Positions 1 to 6,809 are shown, counted from the stretch's first letter. The stretch: 15,649 bases of DNA from an uncultured Oceanobacillus sp. (GCA_938004015.1 CALKWU010000239.1:1-15649); one strand, 5' to 3'. Made by a program: numbers and translations. The notes: generated by a model from the sequence alone, not told the origin.

Positions 1-3
1 CCT

Positions 4-555
4 TTACACGACCTCCGCACCGAGCGAATTTTTAAAATGGTCGAGGGCCCATTCATGGCCGACTTGGCTGAAACTGGCGCAAGCATCTTTATGGATGATG
101 ATTTTGAATCCTTTATTATAAGCATCGACGGCTGTATGCAAAACACATATATCCGTGGAAACACCGACAATATGGATTTCTTCTATTCCCCGTTCCCGGA
201 GCCGGATTTCCAAATCGGTTCCGCTGAACGCACTGTAACGTGTTTTATCGAAGTAATACACATTTTCCTTATCTTTATGCTGTTTATACACATCCGCCAA
301 TTCCCCGTATAAATCCCGGCCGCTCGTTCCGACGATATTATGCGGTGGATATAATTTGGTTTCCGGATGGAATGCATCCCCTTCTTTATGGGCATCGATG
401 GCAAAAACGACATAATCCCCGGCTTCGATAAACTCCCTTGTTAAAGCGACGATTTTCTCCTCAATCGCTTGTGCGGGTTTGCCTGCGGTCAAAGCACCTT
501 CGTCCGCCACAAAGTCATACGTATAATCGACATTGATCAGAGCACGTTTAGTCAT
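4..555 (-). CDS. pncA: Nicotinamidase, cysteine hydrolase family (PncA-like)
   Basis: It hydrolyses nicotinamide to nicotinic acid and ammonia in the cytoplasmic NAD salvage pathway. All the expected catalytic parts are visible (numbering from the upstream ATG at 561): the triad Asp12, Lys106 (DKTRYSAF) and Cys139 (STDICVLHTAVDAY), and the metal-site residues Asp56, His58, His65 and His74 in the AIDAH...HPET...PPHN stretch. The protein is complete, and its length and sequence closely match B. subtilis PncA as I remember it. Two ATGs compete: the one at 561 lies 1 nt from the GGGGG ribosome site, while the one at 555 lies 7 nt away, so I chose 555. The start overlaps the end of pdxK by 8 bp, which suggests translational coupling. 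Another small isochorismatase-type hydrolase is possible but less likely. Confidence 0.9.
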   Translation of the reverse strand: MTKRALINVDYTYDFVADEGALTAGKPAQAIEEKIVALTREFIEAGDYVVFAIDAHKEGDAFHPETKLYPPHNIVGTSGRDLYGELADVYKQHKDKENVYYFDKTRYSAFSGTDLEIRLRERGIEEIHIVGVSTDICVLHTAVDAYNKGFKIIIHKDACASFSQVGHEWALDHFKNSLGAEVV

Positions 556-1399
556 ATTCATTCCCCCTATTTATTGTTTCGACTTTAATATCAAAAGCAT
601 CCCCATGTTTCCTCTGTGCTGCATGATACGTCGGCCCCACCTTATCCGTATAGCTGAAACCATGGTTGATTGCCGTCGTCACAAACGTTTTCGCATATTC
701 CACCGCGGCTTCGACGGTTTCCCCTTTCGCCAAGTAAGCCGCTATCGCTGCCGAATACGTGCAACCCGCACCACTCGTATTGACGGTGTCGATTCGTGGT
801 GCTTCGAACAGAGTAAGCGTTTCTCCATCATAAAGCACATCTACGGCAGGCCCTTCCAATCGTCCGCCTTTCACCAATACGTACCGGGAACCCAATTCAT
901 ATAAATCAACAGCTGCTTGTTTCAGCTCTTCCACATTCGTAATATCCCTTTCGTCAAGCAAAAACTTTGCTTCCGGGATGTTCGGTGTGATGATGGTGGC
1001 AAGCGGAATCAGCCGTTTTTTCAGCGCTTCGATTGCATCGTCTCTAAGAAGTTTGGAATCGAGTTTGCCGACCATGACCGGATCGATGACAATCGATTTG
1101 ACCGTCGAAGATTCAATCAAATTTGCCACGGTTTCAATCACTTCTTTGGAAAACAGCATCCCTGTCTTCAAAGCATCCATTCCGACTTGGTTCATCGCGG
1201 TATGGAATTGAGCTTCAATCGCTTCAACCGTTTGTGGATGAACGTTTTTATCCGTCATCGGATGTCTCCCTACAATCGCCGTCACGACACTCATCCCATA
1301 GACATCCAGTTCTTGGAATGTTTTCAAATCAGCCTGTATTCCTGCACTCCCACCGGCTGCCGAACCTGCGATTGTGATCACTCTTCTCGGATATTGCAT
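548..1399 (-). CDS. pdxK: Pyridoxine/pyridoxal/pyridoxamine kinase (PdxK, ThiD-like ribokinase fold)
   Basis: An ATP-dependent kinase of the ThiD/PdxK branch of the ribokinase superfamily, 283 aa against about 270 typical. The N-terminal substrate loop (residues 11-25, AGSAAGGSAGIQADL), the KTGML motif (78-82), IDPVMV (105-110) and the C-terminal anion-hole motif GAGC (210-213) are all visible. The cysteine in GAGC, rather than the GTGD of classical ThiD, points to the Cys-type pyridoxal kinases that hold pyridoxal as a hemithioacetal. The second cysteine I recall in the staphylococcal enzyme (PVMVC) is Gly111 here. The loop reads GSAAGGSAG instead of GSDSSGGAG, which I think marks a known subclade. 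The AAGGAG site lies 9 nt before the ATG. It is a minus-strand gene 53 nt after the DUF456 gene and overlaps pncA. An HMP/HMP-P kinase (ThiD) role in thiamine synthesis is the main alternative. Confidence 0.82.
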   Translation of the reverse strand: MQYPRRVITIAGSAAGGSAGIQADLKTFQELDVYGMSVVTAIVGRHPMTDKNVHPQTVEAIEAQFHTAMNQVGMDALKTGMLFSKEVIETVANLIESSTVKSIVIDPVMVGKLDSKLLRDDAIEALKKRLIPLATIITPNIPEAKFLLDERDITNVEELKQAAVDLYELGSRYVLVKGGRLEGPAVDVLYDGETLTLFEAPRIDTVNTSGAGCTYSAAIAAYLAKGETVEAAVEYAKTFVTTAINHGFSYTDKVGPTYHAAQRKHGDAFDIKVETINRGNEYD

Positions 1400-1452
1400 G
1401 ATGCAAAACTCCTTTTATTTCAAATGTTCTATCAGCATTATTTTATCACATG

Positions 1453-1935
1453 CTAAAAGATAATGAGAATGAAAAACCAAATGACCATGATCAACTGTAG
1501 GATAACCTTTGCCAATGTACTGCTCAAGAATCCCATCAATGATCCGAGCGAAGCGTCGAATGCCTCTTTCGCCGTCCGTTTCTTCACTATTTCTACAACA
1601 AATACGACAATCGGCGGTACATAGATGATGCCGAACGGTGGTGTAATAAAGGATCCGACGATGACAGCGAGCGCTGCAGCCCGTTCGCCTTCCTTACTCC
1701 CGCCAAACCGTTTCACGAAATAACTGTTCGCAATGATGTCGGAAAAAATGAGCAGGATCGTGAAAAGAATCATTGCAAGCCAAAAAAATGCATTCAATTC
1801 CTCCGCATTGATTCCGAACTGGTAAATGATGAAACCAAGCCATAAAAACAACACCGATGGCAATATCGGGAAGATGAGCCCTAAGAAACTCCCAAAAAAT
1901 AAAACAACGATGATAAGCCATAAAACGATATCCAT
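1453..1935 (-). CDS. DUF456 family integral membrane protein (YqgC-like)
   Basis: A small polytopic membrane protein of about 160 aa with no assigned biochemical role. The sequence is almost entirely hydrophobic, with about four or five membrane segments. A glycine/proline-rich reentrant-looking stretch (GSFLGLIFPILPSVLF) lies near the N-terminus and a second such region (GSFITPPFGIIYVPPIVV) in the middle, separated by a short charged loop carrying a GGSKEGER motif. This layout and length match DUF456/YqgC proteins of Bacillus. Two in-frame ATGs exist, at 1950 and 1935. The GGAG at 1945-1948 sits 9 nt from the inner ATG, whereas the GGAG before the outer ATG is only 1 nt away, so I chose 1935. 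It lies between the YtzI-like gene and pdxK on the same strand, so co-transcription is likely. Function unknown. Confidence 0.8.
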   Translation of the reverse strand: MDIVLWLIIVVLFFGSFLGLIFPILPSVLFLWLGFIIYQFGINAEELNAFFWLAMILFTILLIFSDIIANSYFVKRFGGSKEGERAAALAVIVGSFITPPFGIIYVPPIVVFVVEIVKKRTAKEAFDASLGSLMGFLSSTLAKVILQLIMVIWFFILIIF

Positions 1936-1968
1936 AGACGGACGCTCCATTCTCCAATGGGAAAATTT

Positions 1969-2124
1969 TTATCGATTCTTCTCTGTTTTGTTTTCGACGT
2001 CATGTTCTTCTGGTAACGGATCGATTGTATGTTTGTATCCATAACCCTTGTTGATCGTCAACAACGACAACGCGACGACGAGGATGACTAGTGCAATGGA
2101 AGCAATCATCACTCCTGTAAACAT
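1969..2124 (-). CDS. ytzI: Small single-pass membrane protein, YtzI-like (51 aa)
   Basis: A 51-codon ORF running from an ATG at 2124 to a TAA at 1969, with a strong ribosome site (GAGGGGG) 8 nt upstream. It starts with one hydrophobic helix (about residues 4-24, rich in Ile/Leu/Val/Ala), followed by a polar tail with the motif GYGYKHTIDPLPEE and a charged C-terminus ending EKNR. The helix followed by a YKHT(I/V)DPLP tail matches the uncharacterised YtzI family of Bacillus as I remember it. The expected topology is N-terminus out, tail in the cytoplasm, but the sequence cannot prove this. It is the first gene of the minus-strand cluster, 33 nt from the chosen start of the DUF456 gene, with a candidate promoter just upstream. 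No function is known to me. Confidence 0.72.
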   Translation of the reverse strand: MFTGVMIASIALVILVVALSLLTINKGYGYKHTIDPLPEEHDVENKTEKNR

Positions 2125-2163
2125 CCCAGATTCCCCCTCATCTGAAACTTTATTCTTAATGTA

Positions 2164-2192
2164 ATACTAATGATTTTTGTCTTCCATGTCCA
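2164..2192 (-). promoter_or_regulatory. Candidate sigma-A promoter for the ytzI-DUF456-pdxK-pncA cluster
   Basis: On the minus strand TGGACA (-35, 2192-2187) is followed after 17 nt by TAGTAT (-10, 2169-2164). The -35 matches the consensus at 5 of 6 positions and the -10 at 4 of 6, with ideal spacing. The start point would fall near 2157, about 33 nt before the YtzI-like ATG. No other well-spaced pair was found between this gene and ehuB. Confidence 0.5.
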
Positions 2193-2259
2193 CATCATTT
2201 TCCGTCCAAAAATCAATTTTCGGGCATTCGAGAGGAAATCGGATGATTTTGGAGGATGT

Positions 2260-2333
2260 TTTCGTATATCGAAATGATAGTGCTTTCATTCGAATATATG
2301 AAACTTAATCGTGTTATTTCGTGGTTTATCACG
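2260..2333. promoter_or_regulatory. Cluster of palindromes upstream of ehuB (candidate operators)
   Basis: The 334-nt divergent region 2125-2458 holds no gene. Within it three operator-like elements lie side by side. The first is the palindrome TTTCG-N5-CGAAA at 2260-2274. The second is TTTCAT-N8-ATGAAA at 2284-2303, with TTCGAA near its centre. The third is a 10-bp-periodic set, CGTG at 2310, CGTG at 2320 and CACG at 2330, which ends 1 nt before the proposed -35 of ehuB. The one-turn spacing and the closeness to the promoter suggest regulator binding. No regulator gene is present in the window and I do not recognise the motif. Confidence 0.4.
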
Positions 2334-2334
2334 T

Positions 2335-2363
2335 TTGAGAGATTGGTCTTTTATCGTTAACAT
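2335..2363 (+). promoter_or_regulatory. Candidate sigma-A promoter for ehuB
   Basis: TTGAGA (2335-2340) is followed after 17 nt by TAACAT (2358-2363). The -35 matches 5 of 6 consensus positions and the -10 matches 4 of 6. The transcript would begin near 2370, giving a leader of about 90 nt before the GTG of ehuB. I looked for a sigma-B pair (GTTT...GGGTAT) and did not find one with proper spacing. Confidence 0.5.
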
Positions 2364-2458
2364 TAGAACAACATAAAAAACGGGTGCCCTTTTTACCCAG
2401 ATATGATTGTCTTCCGAAAAAAGGGGAAAAAGTTTCATAACATTATAGGAGGTCTATT

Positions 2459-3364
2459 GTGAAAAAGTTAGCTCTGTTTTTGGTAGGTTTTGGGGTATTG
2501 TTGCTTGCAGCTTGTGGTTCCGGTGATGGATCCGACAATGGGTCAGGTGAAACCGGAGAAAACGGCGAAGCGACAAGCAAATTGGAACAGTTGAAAGAGG
2601 AAGGTACGGTTACCGTAGGATTTGCGAATGAAAAACCTTATGCATATGAAGAAAACGGGGAATTGAAAGGTGCTGCCGTTGATATTGCAAAAGCCGTGTT
2701 TCAGGAGTTGGGGATTGAAAACATGGAATCGCAATTGGCGGATTTCAGCCAACTGATTCCAGGTGTACAAGCAGGGCAATTTGATGTCGTCACCGCAGGC
2801 ATGGCGATTCAACCTGCCCGTTGTGAAAATGTTCTATTCAGCGAACCGGAAATGCAATATGGGGAAGGATTGGTCGTACCAGCCGGCAACCCGAATGATA
2901 TCCATAGTTATAAAGATATTGCAGCGAATCCGGACTTGACCGTTGTCGTCATGGAAGGAGCGACGGAAATCGGCTTCTTGGAAGAAGAAGGCGTTGATCC
3001 TAGTCAAATCACTACTGCACCGGACATTCCTGCAACATTCTCTGCTGTCCAAGCCGGAAGAGCCGATGCAACGACAGGAACAGAAATGACGGTCAGGATG
3101 GCTTTGGAGTCCTTCGACTCGGACGACTTGGAGTTTGTGGAAACTTTCGAACAACCAGATATTGAAGGGGTACCGAGCTATGGAGCAGCAGCCTTCAGTC
3201 TGGAAGATGAAGAACTAAGAGACGCATACAACGAAGTGTTGGCACAATTGAAAGAAGATGGAACAGTGGCTCGCCTATTAGAGGAAAACGGATTTCATCC
3301 AGAGAATAACTTCGTAGCTGATGGCGAAGTGACGACTGAACAGCTTTGCAGTGGTGAAATGTAA
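2459..3364 (+). CDS. ehuB: Ectoine/hydroxyectoine ABC transporter substrate-binding lipoprotein EhuB
   Basis: This is the ligand-binding component of the importer, tethered outside the membrane. Residues 1-19 form a lipoprotein signal peptide ending in the lipobox LAAC (Cys19). A Gly/Asp/Glu-rich linker runs to about residue 40 and the family 3 solute-binding domain fills the rest (301 aa in all). The region GFANEKPYAY (54-63), the Arg-Cys pair at 121-122 in the position that normally contacts the ligand carboxylate, GEGLVVPAGNP (135-144) and EQPDIEGVPSYGAAAF (231-246) resemble EhuB of Sinorhizobium meliloti closely as I remember it. Cys122 and Cys297 near the C-terminus are the only cysteines of the mature domain apart from the lipidated one and could form a disulfide. 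The start is a GTG, 6 nt after a perfect AGGAGG. An amino-acid binder is the alternative, but the whole operon argues for ectoine. Confidence 0.87.
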   Translation: MKKLALFLVGFGVLLLAACGSGDGSDNGSGETGENGEATSKLEQLKEEGTVTVGFANEKPYAYEENGELKGAAVDIAKAVFQELGIENMESQLADFSQLIPGVQAGQFDVVTAGMAIQPARCENVLFSEPEMQYGEGLVVPAGNPNDIHSYKDIAANPDLTVVVMEGATEIGFLEEEGVDPSQITTAPDIPATFSAVQAGRADATTGTEMTVRMALESFDSDDLEFVETFEQPDIEGVPSYGAAAFSLEDEELRDAYNEVLAQLKEDGTVARLLEENGFHPENNFVADGEVTTEQLCSGEM

Positions 3365-3389
3365 ATGTTGAATAGGTGATTGATTCTTC

Positions 3390-3420
3390 AGGGTCCGGTT
3401 CCTCTTCAGGGCTGGACCCT
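3390..3420 (+). terminator. Stem-loop between ehuB and ehuC (leaky terminator or mRNA-stability element)
   Basis: AGGGTCCGG (3390-3398) pairs with CTGGACCCT (3412-3420) in a 9-bp stem with one G-U pair and a 13-nt loop. Only a broken run of T follows, so full termination is unlikely. A stem placed after a binding-protein gene and before the permease genes commonly stabilises the upstream mRNA or lets only part of the transcripts through. The surrounding gap (3365-3539) holds no gene. A second, looser inverted repeat (GCAGCTA at 3431-3437 with TAGCTGC at 3481-3487) lies further on. Confidence 0.55.
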
Positions 3421-3539
3421 TCATATTTTGGCAGCTATTCATGAAGGTACATATTAGGAGCAACTTTTAACGAAAATGATTAGCTGCACCTCTATATTCA
3501 TTATCCTACCTGATTTTTTCATCAAAACATTCATAGGGA

Positions 3540-4211
3540 GTGGTTATCATTAATGCAATATTAGAGGTGACACCTCAGATTGCAAGAGGACTGGGAGTGA
3601 CCATTACCGTTTTACTCGCGGCAGCACTCTTAGCCTATACGATGGCATTCATTGCCGGTCTCTCGAAATTATCAAACAGTGTACTCCTCCGTAAAGTGAC
3701 GAGCGTCTATGTGGAAGTATTCCGGGGGACGTCACTGATCGTCCAGTTGTTTTGGCTTTATTATGCCATACCGATGTTGTTCAATATTCCACTCGGATCC
3801 AACTGGTGGATCGGTGTCATTGCAATCGGGTTGAACTATGGTGCTTATATGTCAGAAGTTGTCCGTTCGTCGATTGTAGCCGTTGACGAAGGGCAAGCGG
3901 AAGCGGCGACAGCTTTGAATATGTCGAGTTTCCAACGGATGCGGCTCGTCATTCTTCCGCAAGCAGTCCGGATGATGTTGCCGGAGTTCGGGAACTATAC
4001 GATCCTCATGCTGAAAAGTACGTCATTAGTTTCATTGATCGGTCTACGGGATATTCTCTATTACGGAGATATCATACGTAGCACGAACGCTTCTGCTACA
4101 CCAATTGTTTATACCGTTGTACTCGTATTCTACTTCATCCTCGCTTTACCACTCATTTGGTTGACGAGAAAAGGGGAAAAAATCGCTAAGAAAGGGGCAA
4201 CTACAACATGA
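3540..4211 (+). CDS. ehuC: Ectoine/hydroxyectoine ABC transporter permease EhuC
   Basis: A polar amino-acid-type ABC permease, 223 aa, with about five membrane helices. It has the family signature FRGTSLIVQLFWLYY (61-75) and the cytoplasmic EAA loop (about 117-142: EGQAEAATALNMS...ILPQA) that docks on the ATPase. It forms the membrane channel with EhuD. The start is odd: the listed GTG at 3540 overlaps its own ribosome site (AGGGAG, 3535-3540), and no ATG, GTG or TTG lies at a normal distance in frame. The codons at an ideal distance are ATC (3546) and ATT (3549), so a rare start codon is possible. The next in-frame GTG is at 3567. The gene overlaps ehuD by 4 bp (ATGA). Confidence 0.88.
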   Translation: MVIINAILEVTPQIARGLGVTITVLLAAALLAYTMAFIAGLSKLSNSVLLRKVTSVYVEVFRGTSLIVQLFWLYYAIPMLFNIPLGSNWWIGVIAIGLNYGAYMSEVVRSSIVAVDEGQAEAATALNMSSFQRMRLVILPQAVRMMLPEFGNYTILMLKSTSLVSLIGLRDILYYGDIIRSTNASATPIVYTVVLVFYFILALPLIWLTRKGEKIAKKGATTT

Positions 4212-4909
4212 ATACGACCTATTGGAGTTGGGAACGTTTCTTCGACGCCCTGCCCTTTGTGCTAGATGGATTATGGATGACCATCTTCTTAACGATTGCT
4301 TGTTTCTTGTTCGCACTGGTCTTCGGTTTCGTGTGGACGTTTTTAAGGAGAATACCGAATAAAAGTTTCAACTGGATCGTCACTTGGATCATGGAATTCA
4401 TCCGGACGACTCCACCGCTCGTGCAATTGTTTTTCATTTATTATGCATGGCCGGTCATTCCAGTCGTCGGTATGACGCTGAGCCCAGTACAAAGCGCGAT
4501 ACTTGGTTTAGGAATCCACTATAGTACGTATATTTCGGAAATTTACCGTTCCGGTATTGAAAGTGTGGAAAAGGGACAGTGGGAAGCTGCCAGTGCTCTG
4601 AATTTCAGTGTGTGGGATAAATGGAAAAAAATCATTTTACCTCAGGCGATTCCGCCAACCGTACCGATGCTTGGAAATTATTTTATTATTCTTTTTAAAG
4701 AAGTGCCGCTCGTATCGACGATCAGTGTGGCGGAAATCTTGCTGAAGGCGAACACATACGGTGCGAGAACGTACGCCTACTTGGAACCGCTCACCGTTGT
4801 TGGAATCATTTTCTTATTACTCAGTTATCCATCCGCTTTGTTGGTTCAACGGTTGGAAATGAAAATGAATACACGGTTCGATAAAAATGCTGTCGTTAAA
4901 AGTTCATAA
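4208..4909 (+). CDS. ehuD: Ectoine/hydroxyectoine ABC transporter permease EhuD
   Basis: The second permease subunit, 233 aa, paralogous to EhuC. It has the same elements: FIRTTPPLVQLFFIYY near residue 64 and an EAA loop (EKGQWEAASALNFS...IILPQAI) in the middle, followed by the PMLGNYFIILFKEVPLVS helix region typical of His/Glu-type importers. About five hydrophobic helices are visible. A longer N-terminal segment (SWERFFDALPFVLDGLWMT) precedes the first helix, as is usual in this family. The ATG overlaps the TGA of ehuC, indicating coupled translation, and ehuA follows after 17 nt. Its assignment to ectoine transport rests on EhuB and EhuA next to it, because the permeases alone would only indicate the polar amino-acid class. 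Confidence 0.88.
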   Translation: MNTTYWSWERFFDALPFVLDGLWMTIFLTIACFLFALVFGFVWTFLRRIPNKSFNWIVTWIMEFIRTTPPLVQLFFIYYAWPVIPVVGMTLSPVQSAILGLGIHYSTYISEIYRSGIESVEKGQWEAASALNFSVWDKWKKIILPQAIPPTVPMLGNYFIILFKEVPLVSTISVAEILLKANTYGARTYAYLEPLTVVGIIFLLLSYPSALLVQRLEMKMNTRFDKNAVVKSS

Positions 4910-4926
4910 AGGAGAAGTGAAAAATC

Positions 4927-5697
4927 GTGACTGAACCGATTGTTCAATATCGAGATGTTTGTAAATCTTTTGGAGATGTGGAAGTGTTGAAAGGGATCAA
5001 TTTGACCATCGATCCGGCAGAAAAAGTCGCTGTCATCGGACCAAGTGGTTCCGGTAAAACGACGATCATCCGCATGTTGATGACTTTGGAAGAACCGACT
5101 TCCGGTGACATTATCGTCGATGGCGTCAATCTCTGGAAAATGGAGAAAAACGGAAAAATGGTACGGGCTAATGAAAAACACTTGCGCCAAATACGTGGCG
5201 ATATTGGGATGGTGTTCCAGCACTTCAATCTATTTCCACATATGACGATTTTGGAAAATTGTATGGTCGCCCCGATTCATGTGAAAAAGGAAAATAAAGA
5301 AGAGGTGCGGGAACGGGCGATTGAAATGCTTGAGCGGGTCGGGCTCGAAGACCATATCGACAAGTACCCAAGTCAACTTTCCGGAGGACAGAAACAACGG
5401 GTCGCCATGGCAAGAGCTGTCGTCATGCGTCCGAAAATCATGTTGTTTGATGAAGTGACTTCCGCCCTTGACCCGGAACTTGTTGGAGAAGTTTTAGAAG
5501 TCATCCGCGACCTGGCCCAGCATGAGGATATGGCGATGGTGCTCGTCACCCATGAAATGGACTTCGCACTCGATATCGCAGACAGGGTCCTCTTCCTCGA
5601 TAATGGCGTCATTGCTGAAGAAGGAACAGCGACAGAAGTGATTGAACACTCACAAAACGAACGTTTGCAGAGCTTTTTAAGCAGATTCCGCGCATAA
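4927..5697 (+). CDS. ehuA: Ectoine/hydroxyectoine ABC transporter ATP-binding protein EhuA
   Basis: The cytoplasmic ATPase that powers the importer, 256 aa. All nucleotide-binding motifs are intact: Walker A GPSGSGKT (38-45), Q-loop Gln98 in VFQHFNLFPH, signature LSGGQ (151-155), Walker B IMLFDE (171-176) with catalytic Glu176, and the H-loop His209. An insert between Walker A and the Q-loop (about 71-86, KMEKNGKMVRANEKHL) matches the KNG-containing insert I remember from S. meliloti EhuA and separates it from GlnQ/ArtP-type ATPases. VTSALDPEL also matches. It starts with a GTG, 12 nt after an AAGGAG site. It is the last gene of the operon, followed by a strong terminator. Substrate identity is inferred from family likeness and has not been shown. 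Confidence 0.9.
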   Translation: MTEPIVQYRDVCKSFGDVEVLKGINLTIDPAEKVAVIGPSGSGKTTIIRMLMTLEEPTSGDIIVDGVNLWKMEKNGKMVRANEKHLRQIRGDIGMVFQHFNLFPHMTILENCMVAPIHVKKENKEEVRERAIEMLERVGLEDHIDKYPSQLSGGQKQRVAMARAVVMRPKIMLFDEVTSALDPELVGEVLEVIRDLAQHEDMAMVLVTHEMDFALDIADRVLFLDNGVIAEEGTATEVIEHSQNERLQSFLSRFRA

Positions 5698-5710
5698 TTG
5701 GAACAGATGA

Positions 5711-5744
5711 AAACTCCCGGAACATTTCGTCCGGGAGTTTTTTT
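5711..5744 (+). terminator. Rho-independent terminator of the ehu operon
   Basis: AAACTCCCGGA (5711-5721) pairs perfectly with TCCGGGAGTTT (5730-5740), an 11-bp GC-rich stem with an 8-nt loop, followed by a T run. It starts 14 nt after ehuA. It lies just past the murB stop on the other strand, where the following T run is short, so it may also end murB transcripts less efficiently. Confidence 0.93.
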
Positions 5745-6675
5745 ACTTTCCTTCTTCTTCCAAATCTTCTCCGATGATCCGTACTTCCCGCTCCAATGTG
5801 ACACCGAACTTCTCTTTCACTGTCTTTTGCACATGTTCAATTAAAGAAATATATTCCGATGCGGTCGCATTGTCGATGTTCACAATGAAGCCTGCGTGTT
5901 TTTTGGAAACTTGGGCACCGCCGATTTGCACGCCTTGGAGATTGCTGTCTTGAATCAACTTGCCGGCGAAAAAGCCTGGTGGTCGCTTGAAGACACTGCC
6001 GCAAGACGGATATTCCAGCGGCTGTTTCGACTCTCTTCTTTCCGTCAAGTCGTCCATCACCGCTTTGATTTCGTCATAGTCTCCTTCTTCCAAATCAAAG
6101 GTTGCTTCCAATACGATATAACCGTTATCCGGAATATTACTCTTCCGGTAGCCGAGATCCAATTCATCTGCACGGAGCGTAAGCAGCTCCCCTTCTTTTG
6201 TACAGACGAGGGTGCTGCGCAATACATCTTTGATTTCTCCGCCATAAGCACCGGCATTCATATATAATGCGCCACCGACCGAACCCGGAATGCCGCAAGC
6301 AAATTCCAAGCCGGTGAGCCGTTCTTTCAAAGCATGGCGCGAAACATCGATGATTCTTGCACCACTTTCCGCAATGATGCTCTTTCCATCTGTTTTTATG
6401 GCTGAAAGTTTCTCAAGGTTCATGACAATGCCACGGATTCCGCCATCACGGACGATTAAATTGGAGCCATTGCCGAGCAACGTGAAATCGATGTTTTCCC
6501 GATTGGCGAACAACACGATTTCCTGGACTTCTTCATAGCTCGTAGGCGTCACAAAATAATCCGCCTTACCGCCAAGTTTTGTATACGTATGATCCTTCAA
6601 AGGTTCATCTTTGAGCACATTTTCTTCTGCTGTCAAACTTATCAATGTATTATAAATCGAATCGACCATCTTCAA
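5743..6675 (-). CDS. murB: UDP-N-acetylenolpyruvoylglucosamine reductase MurB
   Basis: This FAD enzyme reduces UDP-GlcNAc-enolpyruvate to UDP-MurNAc with NADPH, the second committed step of peptidoglycan precursor synthesis in the cytoplasm. At 310 aa it has the usual length of the Gram-positive type. The FAD-binding motifs GNGSN (68-72) and GIPGSVGGALYMNAGAYG (128-145), Arg177 in YRKS, the catalytic Ser227 in PSCGSVFKRP, and Glu297 in LEREVRIIG near the C-terminus are all present. The start is a TTG at 6675, 9 nt after an AGGA site. An in-frame ATG (6669) lies 6 nt further in and is less well spaced. It is a single gene in its own unit, with an extended -10 promoter about 190 nt upstream. 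Confidence 0.95.
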   Translation of the reverse strand: MKMVDSIYNTLISLTAEENVLKDEPLKDHTYTKLGGKADYFVTPTSYEEVQEIVLFANRENIDFTLLGNGSNLIVRDGGIRGIVMNLEKLSAIKTDGKSIIAESGARIIDVSRHALKERLTGLEFACGIPGSVGGALYMNAGAYGGEIKDVLRSTLVCTKEGELLTLRADELDLGYRKSNIPDNGYIVLEATFDLEEGDYDEIKAVMDDLTERRESKQPLEYPSCGSVFKRPPGFFAGKLIQDSNLQGVQIGGAQVSKKHAGFIVNIDNATASEYISLIEHVQKTVKEKFGVTLEREVRIIGEDLEEEGK

Positions 6676-6749
6676 CGCTTACCATCCTTTTGCATATTAC
6701 TTGAGAGTCCGAACAATTTGACCACTTCTATAGTGTAAGTAATCATAAG

Positions 6750-6809
6750 CTAATTTGCCACAAAAATATTTGCGTATTGAATATTGATATCGCCACGCAT
6801 TCCTTTCAT
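6750..6809 (-). other. 19-codon reading frame in the murB leader
   Basis: An ATG at 6809 opens a 19-codon frame (MKGMRGDINIQYANIFVAN) ending in a TAG at 6750, inside the predicted murB 5' untranslated region. An AAAGGA lies inside it, too close to its second ATG to serve that start, and no good ribosome site precedes the first. I do not recognise the peptide. It could be an upstream regulatory peptide or chance. Confidence 0.2.

Noticed and set aside
4..555. PncA-like hydrolase as a substitute ammonia source replacing HisH
   Set aside because: It releases ammonia from nicotinamide but lacks any class I glutaminase feature and is far from the operon. No reason to link the two.
2358..2386. Sigma-B promoter for ehuB using GTTAAC and GGGTGC
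   Set aside because: The spacing is 20 nt, too long, and GGGTGC is a poor -10. The sigma-A pair just upstream fits better.
3465..3498. Internal promoter for ehuC (TTTTAA and TATATT)
   Set aside because: The hexamers are 22 nt apart, too far for a sigma-A promoter.
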